Source: Larus michahellis
Lineage: Eukaryota; Chordata; Aves; Charadriiformes; Laridae
NCBI RefSeq assembly: GCF_964199755.1
Contig: NC_133901.1
Location: 24,833,583 to 24,897,582 of the forward strand
DNA: 64,000 bases
Direction: 5' to 3'
A program made the translations under genes and the position numbers. This document shows positions 12,507 through 22,900 of the stretch, piece by piece (the first letter of the stretch is position 1; every line of letters begins with the position of its first letter). The notes beneath the pieces were generated by a model. It was not told where the DNA came from, searched no databases, and saw only the letters and a list, made by a program, of their open reading frames with translations.

Positions 12507-13808
12507 ATGAAAGTGTGCCGGCGGAAGGCGCTGGCGCTGTGCCTGGGCTACGCGCTCCTGCTGCTCCTCGCCGCCCTCAACCTGCTGGAGTACAAGTGGC
12601 GGCGGGAGCCGCGGCGCTGCGGGGAGTCCCCGGCCGCCCCCCGCAACCAACACCAGCCCCCGCCGCCGCCCCCGCCGCCGCCGGCCGGGAGCCGCGGTCC
12701 GGCGGGGGCCCGGCGGCAGCTGGTCTATGTCTTCACCACCTGGCGCTCGGGGTCGTCCTTCTTCGGGGAGCTCTTCAACCAGAACCCCGAGGTCTTCTTC
12801 CTCTACGAGCCGGTGTGGCACGTCTGGCAGAAGCTGTACCCCGGGGACGCCGTCTCGCTGCAAGGGGCGGCCCGCGACATGCTGAGCTCCCTGTACCGCT
12901 GCGACCTCTCCGTCTTCCAGCTCTACAGCACGGCGGGCGCCGGCAAGAACCTCACCACGCTGGGCATCTTCGGGGCGGCCACCAACAAGGTCATCTGCTC
13001 CTCGCCCCTCTGCCCGGCCTACCGCAAGGAGGTGGTGGGCATGGTGGACGACAGGGTGTGCAAGAAGTGTCCCCCGCAGCGCCTCAGCCGCTTCCAGGAG
13101 GAATGCCACAAGTATCGCACGCTGGTCATCAAGGGTGTCCGCGTCTTCGACCTGGCCGTCCTCGCCCCCCTCATGCGGGACCCGACCCTGGACCTCAAAG
13201 TCATCCACCTGGTGCGGGACCCCCGGGCCGTTGCCAGCTCCCGCATCAAGTCCCGGCATGGCCTCATCCGGGAGAGCCTGCAGGTGGTGAGGAGCAGGGA
13301 CCCCCGCATCCACCGCATGCCCTTCCTTGATGCTGGCCACAAGCTGGGTGGAAAGAAGGAGGGTGGGGGTGGCTCAGACTACCATGCCCTGGGTGCCATG
13401 GAGGTCATCTGCAGCAGCATGGCCAAGACCCTGCAGACTGCTCTGCACCCCCCTGACTGGCTCCAGGGCAACTACATGGCTGTGCGCTACGAGGACCTGG
13501 TGGTCGAGCCCATCAAGACCTTGCGGCAGGTGTACAGCTTTGTCAACCTGGTGGTCAGCCCAGAGATGGAGAAGTTTGCCCTCAACATGACCAGTGGCCC
13601 TGGCTACTCCTCCAAGCCCTTTGTGGTGTCGGCCAGGAACGCCACCCAGGCGCTGAGCGCCTGGAGGACTGCGCTCAGCTACCAGCAGATCAAGCAGGTC
13701 GAGGAGTACTGCCACCAGCCCATGGCCCTGCTGGGCTACGAGAGGGTTGGCAGCCCCGAAGAGGTGAAGGACCTCAGCAGAACGTTGCTCAAGAAGCCAC
13801 GGCTGTGA
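12507..13808 (+). CDS. CHST2: Carbohydrate sulfotransferase 2 (GlcNAc-6-O-sulfotransferase 1), intronless CDS
   Basis: Encodes a 433-residue type II Golgi membrane enzyme that transfers sulfate from PAPS to the 6-OH of non-reducing GlcNAc. In other vertebrates it contributes to 6-sulfo sialyl-Lewis X (L-selectin ligand) and keratan-sulfate-type glycans. Visible parts: a short basic cytoplasmic tail (residues 1-7, MKVCRRK), a hydrophobic signal-anchor (about 8-27), a proline-rich stem (about 35-70 with nine consecutive Pro at 51-59), then the catalytic domain from about residue 71. The 5'-phosphosulfate loop is TTWRSGSSFFGE at 77-88; the 3'-phosphate site is LVRDPRAVASSR at 235-246. N-glycosylation sequons are N148, N360 and N378. 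The C-terminus ends KKPRL, as in mammalian CHST2. The ATG at 12507 is chosen because it matches the family's MKV-x-RRKAL start and has A at -3. The open frame extends upstream to a TAA at 12312 but contains no earlier ATG. The human protein is longer (530, or 483 from the equivalent Met), mostly because of its stem. No intron is seen and the whole catalytic domain is in one exon. Family assignment is very secure. Confidence 0.97.
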   Translation: MKVCRRKALALCLGYALLLLLAALNLLEYKWRREPRRCGESPAAPRNQHQPPPPPPPPPAGSRGPAGARRQLVYVFTTWRSGSSFFGELFNQNPEVFFLYEPVWHVWQKLYPGDAVSLQGAARDMLSSLYRCDLSVFQLYSTAGAGKNLTTLGIFGAATNKVICSSPLCPAYRKEVVGMVDDRVCKKCPPQRLSRFQEECHKYRTLVIKGVRVFDLAVLAPLMRDPTLDLKVIHLVRDPRAVASSRIKSRHGLIRESLQVVRSRDPRIHRMPFLDAGHKLGGKKEGGGGSDYHALGAMEVICSSMAKTLQTALHPPDWLQGNYMAVRYEDLVVEPIKTLRQVYSFVNLVVSPEMEKFALNMTSGPGYSSKPFVVSARNATQALSAWRTALSYQQIKQVEEYCHQPMALLGYERVGSPEEVKDLSRTLLKKPRL

Positions 13809-13970
13809 CAGGGCAGCGGGCGTTCGCCGACCGTCCCCAGGGGCGGCCGAGCCCCGCTGGGGAGAGGAGCCGCTCGGCTGGCTTGAGTGAGGGAGGGAGC
13901 CGGGAAAAGCAACCTGGGTTCCGATTTCCTCCAAAGACTGCTGAAGGGTAACATACAGTAATGTGATGAT

Positions 13971-14010
13971 TTCTTTCTTTCTTTCTTTCTTTCTTTTTTT
14001 TTTCTTTTAT
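13971..14010. repeat. (CTTT)n microsatellite merging into a T-run
   Basis: About six CTTT units are followed by an uninterrupted T-run, inside the CHST2 3'UTR. It probably varies in length between individuals. Lys/Glu-rich reading frames on the opposite strand here are artefacts of this repeat. Confidence 0.9.
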
Positions 14011-14062
14011 TCCTCCCCCCCTCCCCCCATTGCATTGGGTTAGATGAGATTTAAAAAAAAAC

Positions 14063-14068
14063 AATAAA
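14063..14068 (+). terminator. AATAAA polyadenylation signal, first after CHST2
   Basis: This is the first canonical AATAAA downstream of the CHST2 stop, about 255 bases after it. It is preceded by an A-run and followed about 20-35 bases later by a T/C-rich stretch (ccccttttccccttccc), a plausible downstream element. Confidence 0.55.
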
Positions 14069-14090
14069 GTGGAACTGAAAATATGTGTAG

Positions 14091-16000
14091 ACCCCTTTTC
14101 CCCTTCCCTAAAATTCGAGGCAGTGATTCTGTACCAAAATCTTCTTTATGGAGTTCTGGTGGGTTTGAAGATGGTAAGAAAAACTCTTGCACAATCCCTA
14201 ACACACCTTTATCTCCCCTGGTGCGGAGGGATGCCCTTGGAGAGCATAATGCTGAAAATCAGACTTTTGTATGAAAGCAAATGTTCAGATATGATAGTAA
14301 TAAAAAAAACAATAAATGATATTCATTTTTATAATTACCTCAATTGTTTGGGAACTACAGTGTTGCTTATGTACAGCTGGAGGGGATGCTTGCTGAAAAT
14401 AGCAACGTGGACTTTTTTAAGGGTATGGGTGGAGGGCTGGCGTGCGACATTTGACGTGTTCAAAGATTAGGAGCTGCTCTTGCAGAAACAAGTACAGATC
14501 TCACAACTGTAGTGCAGGTTTTATGGCTGTGTCAAAGCAGGTTTCTATTTAACTACTGTCTTTTTTGTTGTATTTGAAAAATCTTTCAAGTGCCACTGTA
14601 TTAGTGTCCTAAGAGTTTTAAAATGTTTGCCATCACAGCAGTATTTATTTTTGTCTTGACATGTATGTCCAGGAGTCACTGTCAAATAGAAGTGGATCTA
14701 CAGCGTGACAAGAAGTGCAGGATTTAAAAAGACATTTATCATACTGGAAACATTAGCATGTGTGAAAATGAAAATAAAATTATATATATTCTATATATTC
14801 TATAGTGCTAATAATACAGTAAGCTATTTAAGATATTTCTTGATGATTGGTAACAGGTGTAACAGGGAAGCATAGAAAAATGCATAGAATGATTTATTTT
14901 TCCCCTTTATCTGAGTGTCCAAGGGTATATTTATGTACGAGGAGGGAGGAAACACAGCTGTGTGTTCATAGCTGTAATGGAGTTTTTACGGAGTCAACCT
15001 AGCGTTTGATTTCCGAGCGCTGGTTAGATACGTGTTTCTTGTGGATTGTCATTGCTCTACGATGGAGCCAGATGGTGGTCTGGCTCTTCCTGGGAGCTTT
15101 GCCTAGAGACTCTGTCCCATCGTTAAAACTCGATTAAAAAAATAAGAGATTTTACTACTTCTGCTTTTATAATTTCCTGAAAATGTCTCGGTTTATTAAA
15201 GGTTAAGTGGTGTGTTGCATATGAGAAGTGCAGACACCTCAAGTAGTTGTTTTTAATCTTGGTGTTCTCTGATGCTCTTTAGAGGCTCATTTTGCAACTT
15301 GAGTTTTTAAACTAAAGTGGTTTTGCCAAGCTGTTCTCTTAGGAGACTATAGACTTTTCTACAGGAGGTATATTTTACATTGCCTATCTGGGTGTTGTGC
15401 CTTCAGCAAATGTGAAGAGTATGAGTAGGAAAAAGGAAATTGATTTGTGAAAATAAATTGATATAAACAGGATGCTGATAAGTGTATGTGTGTGTGTATG
15501 TGTGAAAATTTTAGTGATGTGTAATATGTTTATTTCTTGTATTGGTCCTTTTAAGTTAAACAGGTGATAACTGGCTACTGAGCTATTTGAGTTCTTGATG
15601 AAATTTTGGCATCAGATGTTGAACTTACTCTGAAAAGGAAACACGTTTAATAAACTAGTTAAAAGATTCTTGCATAAGGTTGCCTATACACTTGCTGAAT
15701 GACTACGTTACACATGTCCGTTCCCTCAGTTCATCACTCAGCACAAACAACATTGATGATAACTATCACTGGGAGATCTTATAATTGGCCTGTTAGGATG
15801 GATGCCTAAATTCCAGATAGCAGTGCTAAAAATGGGAGGTATAGCTAATTTGGTATTTAAAATAAATATTAAGGTACTTGTGTTTTTGTGAAATTAGTTA
15901 TCACTGTATGTATTCTGAGTGGATTTTGGATATCTGGGTTTGGGCTGTACCCTGTCTTTTTCTTTCTTCAGTCGGTGTGTGCTGGGGCAGTGTTTGAAAA
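14091..16000. other. AT-rich downstream flank of CHST2
   Basis: No coding potential is seen. It contains several AATAAA hexamers, a short TA-rich stretch at 14781-14805 and a small (TG)n-like run near 15486-15505. It may include an extended CHST2 3'UTR. Confidence 0.5.
15649..15654 (+). terminator. Possible distal AATAAA signal
   Basis: A canonical hexamer after an AT-rich stretch that could be a long CHST2 3'UTR. The end point is hypothetical. Isolated hexamers are frequent in AT-rich sequence. Confidence 0.2.
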
Positions 16001-16290
16001 TGCGATCCGCTTATAGAGCGTGTCGCTTGCTTTTGATCCATCCGCTGCTTTTTGAAGCACCCCTGCTGCCCATCGCACGGTCCTGTCTGTCCGCCTGCCT
16101 GGGAACAGCCGGGCCTGTGTTTGCCGGCGCTGCGATCGGCCGGGCGAGCTCTGCGGCGTGCTGCCTGCCGGGGAGCCAGCCCAGCTTCCCCTCGGGGCTC
16201 TGACGCTGCGCCGCGATTTCCCATCCCGCTGTCTTAAGTATGAAACTTTGCTGTGGCTTGCTAAATGGAGCTTTCTCATGGCAGCGCGTT
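16000..16290. promoter_or_regulatory. Orphan CpG-dense patch 2.2 kb downstream of CHST2
   Basis: Roughly two dozen CpG dinucleotides occur within about 250 bases, against an AT-rich background on both sides. Frames on both strands stay open across it (94 codons plus, 146 minus), as expected from GC content. None shows a recognisable motif. It could be an intragenic/enhancer-type CpG island, a non-coding RNA promoter or a conserved element; the sequence alone does not decide. Confidence 0.5.
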
Positions 16291-19200
16291 ACAGCGTGAG
16301 CTCTTTTGATTTGGGGGCCTGGAGCACAGTCATTTATGTGTGCGGAATTCCTTGGTCTCTTCTGGGAAAGTTTTCTGGGTGAGTAAAGTGAACCAGAATT
16401 AATCATCTCTGGGCACGTGAAATAGATGAGCCCGATTGACTGGGTTTCCAAAAATCTCCTTTGGATTCTGATTACATTAAAAAGCTAATCCTGGCCTTCT
16501 GAGAGAGTGCTCCCTGCTCTGCTAATAATGGTGCATTGCCAAGCATCTGCCTCACTTTACTGATGTGAACGGTGTGCCACTGGAGTTACAGCATCGGAGT
16601 CGGGTCTGTAATTTGAGCTCCACCTACTACATTGCAGCAAGGAATTACCCAACATACTGTACAGTTGTACCTGGGCATGTTTTGGTGAACAGAAGTAGTA
16701 ATGCAAAGCTCATTTTGTGAAAATAAAGGACTGCAATTTTGTTCAGGTAAAGCTTCAGGAGAAGTGAAATTACTCTGCTTGTGTAAAACGTGGGTGGGCT
16801 AAGCCCTACATTTAATGCTGCTCCATTAAAAAAATAAGTATGTGAACAACTGGCTGTTAAGAGAGGCTCTTTTTAGTCCTTTTTTTATATTCAGAAAAGA
16901 GGATTAGAGGAATTAAAAAAAGCCAAACAGTTGAAAAAAATTTAAAAAGTTTTAAATGTGGAAAATTACAGAGAAAAATAGGGTATCAGAAAGATTATGA
17001 ACATGGTTACAAAAGAGCTCTGCCTGTTGTGAGGAGGGACATCTAGCTGAGGTCGGAATACTTTAATACTTGACTGTTATGCTTAAAAATAGTGCCCGGG
17101 TTTGCTTTCTGTCTGATTTAATAATTACAGTGTGCTGCTTCAACTGACACTAATGCTTGTATTAGTGAAGAATCAATAGGATATACAAGATACAGGGCGC
17201 GCTAAGTTGCACTGGACGGGAGGGAGCCTGTTTTGAAGACTTGGCACGTCGTTCCCATGGAAAAGAAAGGCCAGTGCGCAACTACGTGTTGTTTTCTGCT
17301 CTGAACAGAACCAGAAAATAGTACAAGTATTGTAAGTGGTAATGATCACTCAGTGCATGAAAACAGAGGAAAACCCTCTGTCCTCCACTGAATCAATTTA
17401 AAACACAAGATGTGTAAAAGTGTGCAGGTTGCTGCAGCTGACCTAAACGCTGATAATGAAGAAACGGTTAGATAAAGTATTTTTTGGCCTTTCTAATAAA
17501 AGGAGGAAGTTCTTAATTTTTCCGATCACTGCATAATTTGTCAGGTGTTAAGCTTCATGCCCTGACTGGGAACAGGAACATAACTTACTTAATTGAAAAC
17601 CACAAACCTTGTTTTTCAGTTACGATTTGAACTCGGGTCTCTAGAGATGAAACACTGGTGGTTATAATCAATTCTGAAACAAGTGGTTTTCATCCTATAG
17701 GTCATGAAGAAGAAGAGTGGGATTATTCTTTATTTCCCCCGTAATTTCTAATTGTTGTGGTATGATTTAAGTGTCCTTGAAAGCAACAGGTGTTTAACAT
17801 GAGGTTTTGCACACCGCAAGGGGTGGTCACAGAGCCTGTGTTTCAGTTCAGCTCCTGTGCATCCCTTTAAGGCAGGTGTGGGTCTCCCTGGAGCGGTGAG
17901 TGCCAATCGTGTCAAATCGTGTGGGGCTGCTTAACCTGAAAAGACTGAACGTCAGGTAAATGCTGCCTGTGTTACTTAATCAAATGGATCAAAAGTGTTC
18001 TAATTCTAGTGCCATTTCAATTAAGGGTGTTGTACCAGGATAAATATTACTCTGCTGGAAGTATGCATATGAATAAGGCAAGCAGATTTAATTTGGAGGC
18101 TCTAGGTGAGAGCGAGACTGCTTGCCATTGGCGTATCCAACCTCAACGGTCACTGCTTTCTGCTAGTTCCTGGCAGTCACTGGATGTGATTTACATTTTG
18201 CGTCAGAGCTCCTGAGCAAGATCTTATGAAAATGTGCGCATGTTCTAAAATAAAAAAAATACATGGAATAACTTAGCAGCAATATTCATTATATTGCACA
18301 CATTTAAAGTGAAAAATAAGGTTTATGTGGTTTATTTGGATTCACTGCTACCAAATGAGTTCTGTTAATGTGTTTAAATAAGGGCTGTCATGACATCTAT
18401 GGTTCTTCACATAAGTTATCAATTCTGCAAAGAAAATGCATAGTTTCCGTTCAACACAGGCTGTTTTAACTTTGGAAATTGGAAAATATCCTTGTTTTTA
18501 TTTTTCTTTGCAGCTTGGGGGTCCCTGCATCATGAGATCATGAAAGGATCACAAGAATGGGCCTGCGTTATTGAGTGTTTAGTGTTCGGATCAATGCAAA
18601 TCCAATGAGAATCAGTGTGAAACATAAGGTGTCCTGTCTTCCCTTGATGCACGAAGAGCCAATTGCACATCAGTACCATGAAAGCTAAGAAAAGAAATAA
18701 TTCATAATATAAATGGCATTGCAAATGGGAGAACTAGTATTAATGAATCATCTGCTTCTGCAGTGAACCACAAAGCTGTAAAATATGTGTAAAAATATAT
18801 GGCATACTCCTTCACAGAAGAAAATTCTATGTGTAAGGGACCAATTTACATGCACTGATGTGGGTGAGATCCCTGGTGTCCACATCAATGTCTGATTTAG
18901 GAATATGCTTGTTATAAAAATGGTGGTGAGAAGGGAATTGAGGTCAAGGAGTAGGTTACCATTCTCATCATTCCTATCAGAGATGGTGGTGAGTAGCAAG
19001 GACAGCCTGCGGGTCTTTTAGTATGAGGTACCACAAACTTGTGTCTGGATACAATGGCATTATTCTGATGAGGTTTGAATGAAAATAGGACTTTCCAGCT
19101 GAAAAACAGATGATGAACATCAGATTGGAGGAACTCCCCAAATGAAAAGTGATTAACAAAGCAATCTGAGCAAGGAAGGCTGTAGGAGCTGCTGAGCAAC

Positions 19201-19400
19201 CTGTTTCTAACAGCATTAGTGGAAGCTGAAGTTGCTAACTGGAAGGGGCCCTGCAGCTTCAATTTTAAGAACTCAGAAGATGTTAGTAAGCTTTAAGGAT
19301 TTTCAAGAATGCCTTCACGTGTCATTTTCATTGGAATGGGAATATTATGTAGTCAGTGGAAGTTGTATTTTAGGGTGCCTCCAAAAGTCATGACCTCATA
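16291..19400. other. Intergenic AT-rich sequence
   Basis: No gene, recognisable repeat family or long open frame is seen. A-rich stretches occur around 16.9 kb. Confidence 0.5.
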
Positions 19401-19402
19401 AA

Positions 19403-19580
19403 TTCATATTGGAAGAAGCCTCAGGAGGTTTCTGGTCCAACCTTCTGCTCAATTATGAGATCAAACTAGGTTTCTTCAGGCTTTATCCTGGTGGGTCTTG
19501 GAAACCTCCAAGGAGAGAGACTGCACAATCAGTCTCCCTGAGCAACCTGTTGCAGTGCTTGACTGTCCCCGTGGTGAACC
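19403..19580 (-). mobile_element. Old CR1 LINE fragment
   Basis: Read on the minus strand, this is CR1 3' sequence. On the plus strand it shows the diagnostic order ggtttctggtccaacc, the words ggctttatcctggtgggtct and aacctccaagg, then agcaacctgttgcagtgctt. It has lost the terminal repeat tail and carries many substitutions and small indels, so it is older than the 27-30 kb copy. Confidence 0.85.
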
Positions 19581-21495
19581 ACGATGCTTCATCAAAACTC
19601 CCCAAATCACTAATTATGTTACATAAATTTCTTGTCCCTTAATTTTGTGTTTTGCCTATGACTACTGATGTGGGTCATGTCCTCACTTCCCTTTAACTGC
19701 AATAGATGTTGGCTGCAGCTCAGCTATTGTGAAGGGTCAGCAGCAAAATGGTTAATGAGCAGTGATCTCAGTGGAAAAATGCGGATTCACAATTAGAATG
19801 CTGCATCCAGCAACGTCCCTTGTTTTACCCAGGAGTGATAAAGAGGAGAGCAGAGGCAAAAGAAATTAACTTAGAAGAAAGGAAAGGAATACAAAGTGGT
19901 GTCTATTGGAAGCGTCTCTTTCTCTGCTATGAGAAGAAAGAAATACTGTTAAGGAAAATGGAAAGAAACAAATGATACCACGCAGCAAGGTCAGGAGAGG
20001 ATGAACAAGGGTATTTGCGTGTTAAAAGCAGAGAGGATAGAAACCCGAAGGATATAAGAGAAAATGTGCTGATGCTGTGTGCTGTAGCCATTTGCAATTA
20101 ATCATGATATGCAGAAAGAATTCCTCACTTACAGTTTTAGATTCACTGGTTTTGCTCATAATTTCAAGATGAATTTCAAACAGGAATAATTTTCACAATT
20201 ATTTGGATACTTTTGGTGTTCCAATTTGTTTTGGGTATAGATAGAAACAGAATAGCTGACCTTTTGTCTAAATATTCCTTTCTTCAGACCTCTATGCATA
20301 AATTCTCAAGAAAGCCCCCTAGTCTGCTAAATTCTTGGCACCTTCTTTTTTCCATCTGCCAGATGGTTCCTTCTCCCACCAGTCAGGATTATCAGTAATT
20401 ATCTGTTTCAAGCCATGTGCATGTCTCATAACAGTTTATCATGGGAGACGTAAAATGGAAAAGGGCATATTTAGTGTTTATATAACTTCCAGAATCACTT
20501 CTGGCAGCTTTCAGTATTTGCTAGTTTGCCACTGGTGGTTCCTGTGGATGCTTGCTCTACCGGTCTGTGATCAGCTCTTCATATCTCACATCATTTGGTC
20601 CATTTGCTAAAATCAGACACCTTACACGCTTAGCGAGCAGGTGTTTTTAGGTGTACTAACTTGGTTGGTTGAGTGGTGACCTGTTTTGTTCTTCAGGACA
20701 CCCATATATCTGCTGGCCTGCCCCTTCGTGTACGATTCGATGGCTACATCAGACCCCACCAATGCCAGACCGGGGTGGTTGGAGACATCTGGGATCTTTC
20801 TACCCATAAAGCAGTGAAAAAGGCATGAGTTTGGGATTGAAGCGTGCTGACTTCCATGGTCTTACATGCTTTTCACCTGCTTTGCTGGCTATAGCTCCAG
20901 CTCAAAGCATCAGAGCTGGCTGTGGTAAAGGATATCTGTTTCAAAGAGGTTTTGGTACAACGGTGAAGAGCAAGCGCTATGGGCGAAGAGTAAGTGTTAC
21001 CTTGCTTATGAGAACGAGCATGAAGCAGCCGTTGCTGACCGTAATGCTTTGATTTTGTAAGAGTTTAACATCTGATCCCTAATTGCATGTTCTTTTGTGC
21101 TAAGCAGAGGTAAAAATATACAGCATAAAAGCGTAGTATGTGGCTACAGCCCAGAGGATACTTGCTGTGTTGTTTTAACCTAGGAGACCTCACTGTATGG
21201 CACAGCTCATGCATACGCGAACCCCCTCCGTTTTATTTTGTTTAAAATAGGAAATGTCGTACCTGATGCCACACCAGTGATGAAACCACTGACTCTCAGG
21301 AGGCAGTACCTCCACAGGTACTAATTAGGAATGCTGACACCTGACATAGAAAAGGGACACTTGAAAGTGTTTTGGGGGATGTGCTGCTAAACCCTTTCAC
21401 GTCCCAGACAGGTAACAGTTTCTTGGGAAAACAGGATAAAAACAGAAGTCTTCCCTGCCCTCCTACATGGCACAGGGCTGAGCTGCCCCACACCC
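19581..21495. other. Intergenic sequence
   Basis: No recognisable gene. A short, locally CpG-bearing stretch at 20700-20830 has an open plus-strand frame of about 40 codons, but I recognise no family in it. Confidence 0.45.
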
Positions 21496-21496
21496 T

Positions 21497-22900
21497 TTAC
21501 GTCTGCCTGTATTTGTACCCATGTCTTGCCTGGCCCAGCTGTCTCTCAGGTGCCTCTTGTTTCAGGGCCAGCCATGTGCAATCAGCCTCATGGGCTGCAG
21601 CTGGCTGAGGTGGGGCAGCCAGCAGGTGCAGAGGGGAAGGATCATTCCCGAGGGCGGGCTTCAGGGAGGATAAAGGCAGGATGGGTGCTCCCTCTCTTCC
21701 TGGGGGGAGGTGTGGTGTGGGGTTGCGTGGAGTTTCCCTCTGAGGGGGAGAACTGCTGCAAGACCTAGGTGCCTGTGGCTGCTTTGCTGTAGCCATGGGA
21801 CTGCTGAGAGTCTGCAGGAACGAGACTGAACAAAAGTGCTTTTTGGTCCTGAGGCCTTGCTGTTTCCTGACTAACAGAGAGAGGTGTTGAGGCCGCCATG
21901 CTTGGGCACCACATAGAAGGTGTGTTTCAGGGAAAAGAGTCAGCAAAATGCGTTGAAGAGTGTTGGTTGGGACCAAGGAAGCTCCTGAGTGAAGGAAGAA
22001 GTGAGGCTCTAGAGCGATGCGGGCAGCTATGTGCTGTGGAGGAGAGGCGGCCACATGAGGAGTGGCTTGTGAGGCCCCTGAGGCTGTTGGAGGTGAGGCA
22101 TTGTGGGGCAGCCGTGCTGTTGTGGTGGGGAGGGTGAGGGTAGCTGTGGTATTGGGGTACTGCTTTGGGGAGGTTTGTGGGCAAAGGTGGAGCGTGTTTG
22201 GGGGTGCCATCTGCTAAAACACACTGATGAGATGGGCACCAGTGGTCTGTTGCCCTCGTGGCAACAAGGCTCTGGGAATGCTGTTTTGGGCTAATAACTG
22301 GAGGGCCTGAAGCTTAAAGGAAGTGATGTGCCACATTATAACTCATTTTAACTCATTAAAATGAGTTAATGGGGCACAAAACCCATGCTGTAATCAAGTG
22401 GGCTCTGAAGGGGGGATGAGACGTGAGGGAAGGGCTCTGCCCACTGGGAGTCTGGGGTGGTCGAGCAGTGCTGGGCCGGGCTGTGGGTGATGCTGTGGGA
22501 GGTTGTCAGTAGATGGCAGAGCAGTTGCTGCTGCTGGGGGGCCCCAGGTGTGTTTCACAGCTGGTGAGGGGCCCCTGTGAGGTGGTGATGCCCATGGGTT
22601 GTTGGCTGCAACCCAGTCGTGGGAGGGTGCTATTTATTTTAGGTGTTACAGTGTGGGGTTTGGGCCCTGCAGGTGCTCTGCTGCTGTGAGGGCATTCTGC
22701 TCCTATCGGTGCTGTGGCACCCTGACACACCACTGTGGGCTGCATCATACTGCCATGTCCTGCCTGGTACCGTGGGCATGCTTGCCTGCTGGACTCTGGC
22801 TGCCTGAGCACTCCTGCTTACGTCTACTTTTCCAGGGACATGCAACAGCTCAAGTAATTCTCCTACAGGTAAGGAGAGGCTTCAGAGTTGATAATTCCTC
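21497..22900. other. G-skewed, GC-rich block with a long minus-strand open frame
   Basis: The plus strand is strongly G-rich and C-poor over much of 21.59-22.60 kb. A 237-codon ATG-initiated frame on the minus strand (22210 to 21497) is the longest in the window outside CHST2 and CR1. Its Pro/Ser/Thr/Ala/His/Gln-rich sequence shows no domain and is what a C-rich strand gives by chance, because stop codons are depleted. It is treated as non-coding. Confidence 0.4.
22348..22369. repeat. Short perfect hairpin, 10-bp arms and 2-base loop
   Basis: The left arm ttaactcatt at 22348-22357 is the exact reverse complement of aatgagttaa at 22360-22369. Part of the left arm also occurs as a direct repeat just upstream (aactcatt at 22340-22347). 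No function is apparent. Confidence 0.6.

Larger units (their letters stand above)
13809..14090 (+). other. CHST2: CHST2 3' untranslated region (proximal form)
   Basis: The segment follows the TGA at 13806-13808. It holds a GC-rich first 100 bases, then the (CTTT)n tract, then an A-rich end with a canonical polyadenylation hexamer. Further hexamers at 14299, 14311 and 15649 would allow longer 3' ends, and the AT-rich 14.1-15.7 kb may be extended 3'UTR. There is no direct evidence for which site is used. Confidence 0.55.

Noticed and set aside
12515-13330. 271-codon alternative frame inside CHST2
   Set aside because: It overlaps the certain CHST2 coding frame and is a shadow produced by GC-rich third positions.
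12063-13340. 425-codon open frame antisense to CHST2
   Set aside because: It begins with GTG, is Ala/Arg/Gly/Pro-rich, and mirrors the GC-rich CHST2 codons. Long antisense frames are expected in such DNA and no domain is visible.
20690-20835. Short open plus-strand stretch resembling a coding remnant
   Set aside because: Only about 40 codons, with no family I could name and no splice context.
21497-22210. 237-codon minus-strand ORF as a gene
   Set aside because: It has biased composition on a C-rich strand, no domain, and no exon or promoter context.
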